In this document: piece after piece, positions 20,078-31,500 of the stretch
Numbering within the stretch: the stretch's first letter is position 1
Layout: each line of letters begins with the position of its first letter
From: Trichostrongylus colubriformis
Taxonomy: Eukaryota > Nematoda > Chromadorea > Rhabditida > Trichostrongylidae
Direction: 5' to 3'
Assembly (NCBI GenBank): GCA_963978905.1
Contig: OZ022256.1
Span: 41,402,001-41,466,000 of the forward strand
DNA: 64,000 bases
Notes under the pieces: model-generated
Told to the model about the DNA's origin: nothing
Databases searched by the model: none
Seen by the model: only the letters and a program-made list of their open reading frames with translations
Program-made: the position numbers and the translations under genes

Positions 20078-23000
20078 ATGTCATCAAGTGGAGGCTTATC
20101 GAACGAAGAATTTCTTGTCATCCAAGAGCAGCTCATTGCACTACGAAACAAAAACTATGAACTTCAAGAAGCATTACGAAAGAAAGACCATGAGATTTCC
20201 CAGCTTAGCTCACCTAGATCTGAGGCATTGCAATTCGCTAACAAGGTGGGATCAAATAGTACAGCTTGTTTGTTTCGTTTCTCAAGTATTTCCGGGCAAT
20301 TAAATGGAGAAAGGTGGGGGAGACGACAATTTTCCACCGACGTCGAAGCTCCTTTCCCTCTCTAGGCTTAGGCTGGAGCAGATGAAACAGATGCCTTGGC
20401 AGATACTTTATCATATGAGGATGTGAATTTCAGCTTAGGCCTAGGGAGGGAAGGGAAGGTACTTCGACGTCGGTGAGAAGTTGCGTCTCCTCCCCCTCTC
20501 AACTTTAATTGACCCGTATTTTCCTTTTCTAGCTGATCAATCGTTATGAGGGAAATAAAGAAAAAGATGTATCTCAAAAGTATGAGGTCCAGCTGGATGC
20601 TTTGAGAATGAAGCTGACTTCACAAGAGGAGGAATTCCGGTTGCAGCAGGAAACCCTAATATCGGAGTTGAACAAGGTTAGTTTGAGCTGTGGCTTGGGT
20701 CTCAAAATCACTTCGTCACTAGTACCTGTCGCTAGATATACTCTGATGTCAGATCGTTGTGCAGAACGTAGCGTTGCACAAAGAGCTCGAGCAGATAAAG
20801 GCAAATGGATCGATTTATTCATCTCCTCAAGCAGGTTTGCATTCTTTTCAAAGGACCACACGCGTTCACAGCTTATGTCCACCATATATTTTTTTGTTAT
20901 CAACTGCAGGAACGCCATGTGAGTCACAATCACCGACCGTGGACGTTAGCCAAATTGTGACGGTCAGTAGACTTCCCACTGCTCCCGCAACCTTCTCAAA
21001 ATCTTCTGTCGGTACACAGTGTGATGGAACCGGAGCTGCAGGTATTCCATCGCGATCCTTGGTTACTTCATGTCATTTTGGTTACAATTAGGAATCATGT
21101 TATCTAAAGTTGACTACTACGCTATCTTTACTGTGTGTTTTCCCGTAATGTACCTTCGCTTTGGAGGATTTTTTTAGTCAAAGCTTATAGCCAGGAGTAG
21201 TTTCGAGCACACTCCTGTTGGAGAAGGTGTTTAATTCATTAAAAGAGCCTTTTTTACTCATCTCAAAAGCTCTAAGGTGATGGCATGTGATGTGGGCTCA
21301 ATGGAAACAGTGTGCAAGGGGGTCACTCCTTAACACTTTTTAGATAAAGTATCCAGTTTGATAAAAGACTTCTTTCATGTAAAGCAAGTAGATTCTTAAT
21401 ACCTCCCTTTGCAGAACAGACTTCTTCGTCATCTGAACCAAAGTCGTGTCAAACTGATGAAGGAGCGATTGTACCAGCTTTGGAAAACCAGTTACTGGAA
21501 TACGGGGAAAGGTGAGCAGTTATTGATCTTCAAGCTTTGAGAGATTTATGACACCGAAACAGCACTGCATTGTGCTGACACCAAAACAGCGCTGCATTGT
21601 GCTTACTTGAGAAGCGCGTCAGACGCCATTAGGCCTCCAAACGCCCCGAATTAGATGATTTTTCTATTTAAAACTCGTAGCAAAGTGTGTACTGAAGCAC
21701 GCTAACAGCTTTCTCCTTGGTATAAGTTTTGCTCTTCGAAGAACGGCTCTCCACCAATCTTTTGTATGGAGAGTGAAGAGAGCACTTGGCGCCGGCACCT
21801 ACGTTGATGGCGACAGTCTAAGAGGCTTAACCATATTTTGCGGTACCACTACCGGATGATGCGGGTATGATGTAGTGAAAAGTTGCGTACGCTCGGGCGA
21901 TTTGGTAATCGGATCCCGGTTATCTTCTCGCACAAGCTACCCAGTGTTTCGTTATCTTCGAGGACTGGATAACTGCTACCAGACTTCAAAAGGATGATTT
22001 ACACTGTCTTGTACATTGCCTGATTGTCTGTACATTGCCTGGCTCAAATCATTGTAGATACCGTATTGCATTTGAGTGTTATCATAATTCTGAAAGGAAT
22101 ACCTGGGTTAATTCTGGATTTTTTCTTCCAGAATCACAGAGCTCAGGACTTCAATAGAAGAGCTTTCTTCAAGGAATGAGATTCTGTCATCCATGGTGCA
22201 GGAGAAGGGAGCTAGAATAGCGTCTTTGGAGGGCGAATTGATGTCGTCAACTGCCAGTTTAGCTGAGGTTAGTTCTTTACTGTCTATATTGATTTCAAAG
22301 ATCAACTTTTTTACAGAAAGATGATCTCATTTCTCACTTTTTACGGTGTATGTCGACTCTGAAAGAGAGTACTGGACAAGGAGGCGTTGTTTTCTCGGAA
22401 TGCACTGATGTTGATCTGCTAGATAAGGAGATATCTCTGATAATGGATTGCATTTCAAAAAATCGCGCTGAGGTTGTCCGAATTTCTGATGAAAAGGTCA
22501 GCTCCCAGAAAGTTGACAATGACATAATGTAAGATTAAGGTCGGCGTTCATATTACGGTTTTGGCTTTTAGAACGGTGTGGAAGAACTGTTATCAGCAGC
22601 TAAGGCACAAGCTGAAGCTCTGCAGGCTAGGTTGACTCAGATGGAGGAAATTCACGAGGCAGAAAGAAATCGTGCGAAAGAGGTACGTTGTGCTCATTGA
22701 CCCACAGCTTTTGTGATTTTTATTGTGTGCTATTTTGTAGGAGGTCAATTCACTATCGGCGAAGCTGCTGAAAATGCAAGAGGACCATGATACCGAGGTG
22801 GAAGAAATACGAAGGGAATCGACTGTTACATGCGATGAGGTGTGAGAAAAAGGCTTTTTGTGTTGGTTCTTTCGCGAATTTTTTTACAGCTACAAGCGAA
22901 GGTTGCTGCCCTAGAAGAATCGGGAAGCAAACTAACAGAAGACAGAATTCTGGTGCTCGAAAAGCGATTTCAGCTCGTAAGGCTTCTTGGTTTCGAATTA

Positions 23001-24739
23001 ATAACTATGAAAGAAGACTGTGCTTAACTTAGGAGTTAACTGACCGAGGAAAAATGTTTGAGATTGAAAAGGAGGAAATGCAACGGAAAATAAGCTCCTT
23101 GGAAGCTTCCTTATCTGCCAAAGACGAAGAAAAGGTACTTGATGAGTTGTGTGCATTTGTTGTAGTAGTTGTAAGGTCCTCCTCTTCTAGGTATTGGCAC
23201 TTAAGAAGCAAGCAGCACTCGTCAAAGAATTGCAGCGTGCCGTTAGAGAGGAAAAGAAACGAGCTGAATCTATGGAAAAGCTTGGTCGTTGTTGTTCAGA
23301 AGAGAGGGGATGGCATTTAGTTGGAGAAACGGACGCTAAAAGCGCACATGTAGGTTTTATTGCTGCATTCATAAAACGCGTATCTGCTTTCATGGATGAG
23401 AAGCCTAAAATTGTCATCGTGCACTGAAACATCTGTCTTTTCACCCAGTTGGTCCTCGCGTTAATATTTAAGTTTTACTTTTTTCTGTTATTTGTAGAGT
23501 CACATGGGTATGGGTAGAGTAGTTGAGTCAGACTGCCTACATATTCAACGTTTTGGGATTTCGGTTTGAAATCCCTACTTGCGCATCCACGATTGGGATT
23601 TTTGATCATGCAAGGCACCACCACATCAACCTTTCCGCCTTATGGCATATATCCAGCATCGCTAATGCGTCGATCTGCCGAAAATCCTTAATCGCAGAAT
23701 CATTTTCTCAATCGATAGGTATTTTGTTGAGCTGGAAGTCCAAAAATTTCAAAACGTTGACTTTGAACACACTCTTATAGGGTTCTGAGAGTTAGTGAAA
23801 TCAGGTGGTAGATGGTGCACTGTAGACCATTAAAGGGCGTCGTATAGTGCGGGGTAGAGTGGAAGAGGAAACTAGCTGCACTGTGCCAGCAGTAGAGAAC
23901 TGAAACGGGGCCGCCCGATTTACAGAGAATGTACCTTGGCACTGTGCTGCGCAGGTGTATACTAGTGCGCAGTTTATTTTCACAGTGCGATTTTTCAGAC
24001 GTTGGATGGCGTCGACAGTCGTAGTGTATCCTCGGCAAGTGCCCTAGAATCAGACAACTTCGAACTTATCAGCAGATTGACGTCACTGCAGCGGACGCAT
24101 GCAGAGGCTCTAGATCGCGTAGGTTTTGTCAATCCTCGCGGTTATTGTTATGTCCCTGTACTTCCTTTATTTAAGATAACGTATTTAAGATAAATGCGCT
24201 CGAGAACGAGAATGCTCGGTTGAATAGTGAAATCAGTGAGAAAAGTGAACTCATCGAGCACTGGATCAGGAGGCGGCCACTGGCGCCGAGCACTGCTGTT
24301 ACAACGCCATCGAAAACGGAAGGTGGGGCGGTACACACTGTTGCTAAAACAGTTTTTAGTGTTCTCAGTCGAACAAAATGACGTCGGTTTAAGCGCAGAA
24401 CTACTGAAGCCTTCCTTTCATGCTCTTGCTTCAGTAAATTTTATTTTTCAGGTGCTTTCCGAAAGCTATTGTCAACTTTTCCAACCGACGGAGCTACGAA
24501 TGACATCAAAGAAATGAATAAAAAGCTTCAACGTATGCTGGAAGAGACTTTGTCGAAGAACATTATTCTTCAACGGGTAGGTTTTTTACTTTCAGTTTTT
24601 GTTTTCAAAGAAATTGCTTCAAAAATACTTTGGATTAGTGTAAATAACGCAATCGGATCGTTGACTTGTGTGTTCGAATAATGTTGATCTGGCGGGTTTC
24701 TAGGATCTGCAAACGCTTTTGGAACGTACTGAAATGTAA
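20078..24739 (+). CDS. GRIPAP1: GRIPAP1 (GRASP-1)-like coiled-coil protein
   Basis: Sixteen in-phase exons give 632 residues plus stop: 20078-20245, 20533-20676, 20765-20834, 20910-21041, 21415-21511, 22132-22267, 22317-22496, 22572-22682, 22741-22839, 22890-22976, 23033-23134, 23191-23349, 23999-24118, 24190-24322, 24452-24576 and 24704-24739. The N-terminus (LSNEEFLVIQEQLIALRNKN) and the second exon (KLTSQEEEFRLQQETLISEL) resemble vertebrate GRASP-1, as does the end (EMNKKLQRMLEETLSKN). Most of the middle is heptad-rich coiled coil with a Ser/Thr-rich break encoded at 20910-21511. GRASP-1 links Rab4 and recycling endosomes in vertebrates; a similar traffic role is inferred here. The acceptor at 24189 is weak but keeps the frame. 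Human GRASP-1 is longer (about 840 residues). Confidence 0.75.
20294..20515. mobile_element. hAT-type MITE, copy A, in GRIPAP1 intron 1
   Basis: A 222-bp element beginning GGGCAATTAAA and ending TTTAATTGACCC. Its internal inverted blocks CCTCTCTAGGCTTAGGCTG and AGCTTAGGCCTAGGG match the copy at 28450-28680. The flanks GTATTTCC and GTATTTTCC resemble a decayed 8-bp target duplication. Confidence 0.7.
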
Positions 24740-24743
24740 TAAA
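24738..24743 (+). promoter_or_regulatory. Polyadenylation signal overlapping the GRIPAP1 stop
   Basis: AATAAA starts at the second base of the TAA stop codon (24737-24739). If used, the 3' UTR would be only about 20 bases, which is plausible for nematodes but unproven. Confidence 0.4.
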
Positions 24744-25598
24744 CCCCATGATTGTGTGTTAGCTTGATGTGGTGGACATGCAGCCTTCAGCTCGCTTTCA
24801 CATCTGCTGATATGAGCTAGTGGTGACCGCTCATTTTCTCAAGATTTTCACTTGATTGCAAAATAATTGTATATATTTAATATCACGTAGATCATTCCAA
24901 TATGTCAGTATCTGGCAGCTTTTATGCCATAGGTATCCTCTTCAGATTGTTAAATTTCTCATTTTTGCAGTTTATTAACGGAGCTGTTGAATTGCGCGCT
25001 CCTTCCGTTACATCTTATTGACAATTGGCGTAGTACGCTCAATATATTCTAGCATAACTATTGCATTATACGCTCAGTAATCTAGCATAACTACTGTGAA
25101 CATCATATGATATATTCTCTAGTCTCTTTTATGTGCAGCTGGATGTGATTTTATCTTTGTGCAGTAAATGACCTTGGAGCTAAGGTGATGGCATTTTCAA
25201 CTGTGGAAACCTATCCAAAGAGTCCATGCAAATGTGTGCATATCTCACTTTACACTGCTATCTTTCTTGGATGAATCAAATAATTATGATCCGACAATGT
25301 AACCTAGAAATTTATTGCAAATAATATTTGTAGAAAATCACCTCTTGACAAAAAAAATAACGTGGAAGTTAAAAAGAACTGAATATGTGAGTCTCTTCAG
25401 CTTCAGGGTCTTTTCAAAGTGCTCCGTTATTTTCGTATTGTACAGTTGTTATCAATTGATGAAAATTTTCTAGTAAAGGTTCATTATAAAGTTGTTCTCA
25501 CATGTAAACGAATCGTTTTCGACTGTGCTTTATCGAAATTTCGTTTTTTCTTGGAAACCGGAAGACGTATTCTAAAATGTTGTGAAAATATTTAAGCA
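24744..25598. other. Intergenic region between GRIPAP1 and sand-1
   Basis: 855 bp, AT-rich, with no gene or repeat end recognised. It should hold the sand-1 promoter, or a trans-splice acceptor if the two genes are co-transcribed. Confidence 0.4.
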
Positions 25599-28500
25599 AT
25601 GCTGGAAATCGATGATACTCCAGGAGGTGCCGGCTCAGTTGAAGCAACGTTTCTCGACCAGAGCATGAATAGCTCTAGTGTTGCTGTTAACCAGGTCAGC
25701 TGAAAGAACTGCTATAGTTAGCGCCAGCATTTTCGATTTTGTGATGGTACAATTTCGATGCGAAGCCGCAGTGCTGCAAAATCGCGTGCGAAATGACGAG
25801 TTTGTAGAATCGTAAAGTCGCGAGGCCTGACATCAGTCATCTGCCTAAACGAGCTGAAGGAGTGGGATTCATATATTTACGACGATTTAATTTTATGTCC
25901 ACCTTAAAGGTTTGAACATGCCAGCTTAGGTGCAAGGTTTTAAATGCGAAGATAATAGACTGCGGAAATGGCAAGAATAGCTATCAATAGTCCATGTTGA
26001 TCGATTTTATCGGCCACGCCCTATCAAGCGCTTCGAAATGGGCTGTAGGTGGATTGATAGAGTCTCGGATGCTGATTACAGCAACTGAAACTAAAATTGC
26101 AAAATGCCACTCCGATGCGAGTTGGCTGGGGTCAAAATTTGCTTGAAATGACACAGCGGCGAGGTATTCTGTTTGAAACGACGCATCAACGATCGCCACG
26201 CTATTGCTGTAGTGGTGGTGAAATGCGCATTTACCCTTTTGGAGACTTTTAGTCACATCAAGTAAAGTACCCGGTCATTCTGTCATCGGCAAATTTTGAC
26301 CCCTCATAGCTCGCTTCGGCACGGCATTTTGTAATTTTGATTCCCGTTTTTTATTTATTATCGATCAAGCTAGTCTCAATTCAAAATTTCATGGGAAGTT
26401 GAAATTTTCTCCTGGTTAGATAGCACTCTGAACTCAGATTATAAGCTTTGATGACGTTTGTGTGTTTAAAAAAAGAATGGATTAGCAGTATATTCTTTGT
26501 ATGTAAGCGAGTGACAGAGATACTAGCAGTCAATTAGTTCAAATTTGATGCGTAGCTTGGTATTTGTGGTACTGTAGCAGTGAGTAAACAATCAAAATCA
26601 AATATGCAGTCACACTTGTATCATTTATTAGTGCTCTTTGAATCTTGCGAAATTGTTGCTAGACTGGTCAGCATCCCTTATTTAGTGATCATCTTTAAAG
26701 GCACACCATGCGATGATTCGATGTCTTAATTCGAGGCTTACTTTCTTGGGGCAAGTTAGTCCTCGGGAAACTGCTCAAGGTGCACCTTGCGGCTGCACGA
26801 TGCACCCTTACGGTGTTGTGAGTGCTTGAACACAACCAAGTTACGCCCACCCAATCAAAACAGGGCTGAGACGATCAATTTAACAACATGGCGCTCAGGT
26901 GAAAAGGCAATGTGCGATAAGAGAAGTTAATTCATGATGTTTTGGTAATGGAGGCAGCTTCCACGTTGGAAAGCAGGCACAGCACCGTGGGGCTGCACTG
27001 TGCAGCCGCAACAAAGGTGCAGCCTGATCAGTTATCGGAGAACCTCTTTGCCCAGGAAAGTGAGCCACTGATCTGGTTATCGCGTGGTGTGCTTTTGAAT
27101 GGATTTGTGATATATGGGTCTCTCCCACGAGAACAAAACTAATCAAATAAGGGTTGTTCGTGGGTAACTATTGTAGCTCTGCTGAGTGTATAAGGCTGTT
27201 CATCTTCTAGGTTGAGCTAGTTGAGGAAGAAGCAGTCGAGCCACCTGTGAGTGCTGAGTCAGTGCTTGATCGTCTTTCAAAATTTCCATACCAAGTGTTT
27301 GTTTTATCAGAATACGGAAGACCTATATTTGTATCGTGAGTTGTTTCTGGCTACTATTTCTTTTATGTTTCATTTGCTACTTTTTCTTGAAATCTATTGG
27401 TACTTCCCGTTAGATTTTAAAAGTTGAATCTTTCCTAGAATCCTTTTTCTTAGTTGCGGTCCGTAGTACTACGGCCCTACTTACACCCCGAACACCACAA
27501 AAAATGGCGGAGGGGGTGTAGGCATACCTATACTGTAATCCTATCTATTTCAAGACTGCTTCCATCATATGAATGGAAGGTGGATGATGTTTGTGCGCAT
27601 TACTTCCTTCGTACTCTGCTCTGCTCACGTCTTCCAATGTCATTGACCAAAATGTTAATACTCTACGCTAAATAAGACTGCCCTTCTAATGAAACAAAAT
27701 ACGATGGATTGATTCAGATAGGGCAGCTCCTGTCAGGAACCCTCCAGTCATTAATGCTGCCTGATTCTGGTATTACCTATAAAGCCAAGCGGTAGCCGGG
27801 TCGTAATTGCGCACGTCACACCACTACAGTAACCCTTCCGCCTATATTTATCAGCGACTGCTCAAGACGCAGTTCGAACGTCGCTGCGATTACGAGATTG
27901 CTTAGTATTCTGCGTGTGAATAGAGCCAGTGTAGTTGAGAGCGGCCAATCTTCTGTGTCCAGCATACTGCGCTATTATAGCCTATGCTTTTCAAGAATTA
28001 GTTGATGAGAAGGTGTTACTATAGTAGTTGCTGGGGTGGGGGGGACACTTATTGTCGTGCTGTCAGCCATAATCCAAGATTTTTAATTACCAATCTGTAC
28101 ATTAAAGTGTATATTCACCTGAGCTTTATTTGAGGAACGTAGGTGCTTCCCCCTAAAGTAAGGCTTAGGCAAATTCGCAGACAAAAATAGCGCCGTACGC
28201 TGAGCTTGGTGGATTGCTTTTCCCGCTACATTAGCACCGAGCAGGTAAACCGTTCCCCTCAACTGAGACTCAAGTAAAAATTTACACTCGACTGTACAAG
28301 TTCATGATCGTGGGAATATAAGGTGAGAGCTGCGAGCGCTAAGGTGAGTGGGCGCCCACATCTACATTAGCACACTAAATTCTTCCGTTTTTCGTTTAGT
28401 TCGTTTTCGAATACGTGATAGGGACGCCTTTTAGAACCTCAGTCATTTGGGGTCAATTCAAGTCGGGGGGAGAGACGCAACTTTGCGTCAAATTTTCATC

Positions 28501-31500
28501 GACGTCGAGCTTCTTTCCTTCCCTAGGCTCAGGCTAAAGGAGATGAAACCTATGCTTTGACAAATGCTTTTTCATGTGGAAGGAGAGGATATCAATTTTA
28601 GCCTAAGCCTAGGGAGGGGAAGGAGCTTCGACCTTGACGCAAAATTGCGTCTCCCCCCCCCCCTCGACTTGAATTGACCCGTCATTTGTAATACAGAGCA
28701 GTGCCCATCGTTGTAATACCGCTGGAACCGAACACAGGAAAGTACAGTGCGTCCTTCTCCCATATCTCCTCAATAACACCTGCACTATACATCATAATAG
28801 TCCACACATATACGTATATATACATTATCTCCCATTTACTTTCGGACTGTTGAAATAAGCGTATTCTGTAGTCGTATACACTGTGACAGCGTCTTGATCT
28901 ATAAATATAGGCGGAGGGGTTACTGTAGCAGTGTGGCGTACGCAATTGCGGCCCGGCTACCGCTTGGCTTTATAGGTAATACCCCTGATTCTTTCAGTAC
29001 CGAATTTCGAACGTTGCAAACCAGTGATACCTGGGGGTTAGGTGGACTCAGTTTGTGCCAGACTTTGCTCAAAAACTTTTTTCAGGTGTGGTCATGAGGA
29101 TCAGCTGTGTTCTTTGTTCGCTTTGATAGGAGTTTTCGTTTCAAGAGTGAAGTTGTGGGGGGATCGATTATTGCAACTTTCATCGGGTGATGTGCATGTT
29201 CGTTTTTGCCATAGATCATCTCTTATTCTTTGCATAGGTAAGTGCTACTTAGTCATTGCGTCCTAGTTTGAAACTTGGATGATCGAGCCTGTTCTACCTT
29301 GAGTGGAATATTTCTATGCTTCTAGTGTCACGATCTTATGAACTACTGGATGACCAGTTAAATGTGCTGTTCGACCAGATTGTATCTACTTTATCAAGGT
29401 CTCAATTGGACATAGTTTACAAAAAGAAAGGAGATAATTATGATTTGCGACGATTGCTCAGAGGGACTGACAAGTAAGTCACCTCCTTTTGATATGTCTC
29501 CGATTTAGGTGGTAAAGTTTTGTGATAACATTTAAAGAAGATATCGTGCAGCTAAAGCGGGCTGTAGCAAAATATGGGTGCTGGGCCGGTTCACCGTTCA
29601 TATGTGGATGTATCCGCGTATCAATTGTTGATTCCTCAAATGTTCTGATATCCTGCGAGTCGATTCCCATTAAGCATAATGAGCTCTGTATTTCTCTTAG
29701 TTTTTTTTTTTGAGAAAGAGTATATCGTTAATCAAAGATGGCGATAGTTATGCTCGGCAACTTCCTCTCAAAACACGTGGAGGTGTACTTCTGTCCGACT
29801 TTGGAATATGAAAGTCGGGAAGCTAAGTCGTGCAGCAGCAAGGATAGAACTGATGAAGCGATTAAGAACGTGAAGGGTGAGATCCCCTTCTTGTTGCTAC
29901 CCTTTCGGCCATTCTGCTTCACCGTTGGCGTTGGAAGCAAACGACGAGTGGCCATGCCAACCGGCCGCAAATGTTATTGCGCCATCGCAACAACTCGGTC
30001 AGTGAAGCGGTGCAGCTCGAAGTGAAGCGCGATGATCGCGATTAAGCGTCAAAGGCTCGCCCTTCAACGCTAGTTCTCCCTCAGATTACCAACTGATCTT
30101 TTCATTCCGCTCACTTTTCTGCTTTCCCTCTCGTCCCCTTTCGGGTCTTCAATCTATAGAGTGAGTACTTGAAAATCTTCTCCACTGATGACCTAATCGC
30201 CTTCTCGCGCTGGCTTCTCCTTCTCGTCTTGTGCGCACTCTATTTATTCCTACTTTCGTTTATTCTCTAATCTCTGGCTGCGATAGGCATGTCGGAGTCT
30301 ACGTCTTCTCTCTGCGAGTGATCTCTCTATGGGTTTCTGCTACCCACCAACTGGGACACTGACATTCCAACTGGGACACTAACACTCAACGGTTTTCGCC
30401 TGCCAGCCTGCCAACTAGTGCTCATGCAGCTGACCAGTGAAAGAAAAAGGCCGGACTATGACATAAGAAAGATGAATCCATTCGATATTTTCAGAAAGGG
30501 TATTTAGCGACTCACTGGGTCAAAGCTATGAGTTGCATTCACAAGCACCGCGGCAGCGGAGAAAGTTGTCAAAAGCTCAGACGTTGACCTGTCATCATAC
30601 GGCACTCTTTGATTCTATGACATCAAATTGCATCTCATGCGAATTACCTGCGGAGCCCGAAGGCTCACGGCTCTTAGAAAACGCTTCGACCGGGGTTTCT
30701 CCGTTCGATCTTCAGTCGTATTTTTTTGCCTGTGAATATTGAAGCTGAGGACCTTCCGTAGAATGACTATGTAGAGGTGCGTGGGGATCGCAAAAGTAGC
30801 CTGGAGATGAACCATAATAGAGTCTCGTTGCTTAAGAAGCCACCCTTGCTTTTTTCACTCGAAGTGTGGATGCATTGCTGGGTTGAGAAACGTTCGGCAG
30901 TAAGAAGTAACAGAATCAGAGGCGATTAACCTACAGATACATGGACAGCAGTGTGTCAGCATGGCGCACAGACATCTCATTACTACAGTCAGCAATCCGG
31001 GTACTGCCAATGCAACCGTCCGACAGAGACTTCCTTTCATCTACGATGGTTTCGTGTCTCACGGCTGCTAAGCTCGATGTGCGTTTTATTTGCTTTCACT
31101 CGTTATCTTTACACCGTTTTTCATTTTTAAGGGAGTTCTCTTTGGTTTAATGATTGCCCATCGACAAGTGGCAGCCATGGTGCGTCTAAGACGATATGCG
31201 TTACATCCCCGTGACACACATATTCTCTTGAATTTAATTTCTGGTAATAGCTCTCTTCGGATCACGGAAGCGCAGACATGGACACCAATCTGTCTGCCAA
31301 ACTTCAATGACAAGTGAGGAACTTCCCAGTTAACATCGTTGAGATATGTTCATACCGTTCATGACCATTCAGAGGTTTCGTCTATGCTTACATATCGTTT
31401 CCATGGGAAGAGGGTGCTGCTTGTCTCATCTTGATCTCTGTCAAAAAGGATCACTTCGATCCTTTGAACGAGGTTTGCATTGCTCTTTATTAATGGACCT

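Noticed and set aside
26942..27142. Extra sand-1 exon in intron 1
   Set aside because: Exons 25599-25694 and 27211-27335 already join in phase, and this frame has no acceptor and donor pair.
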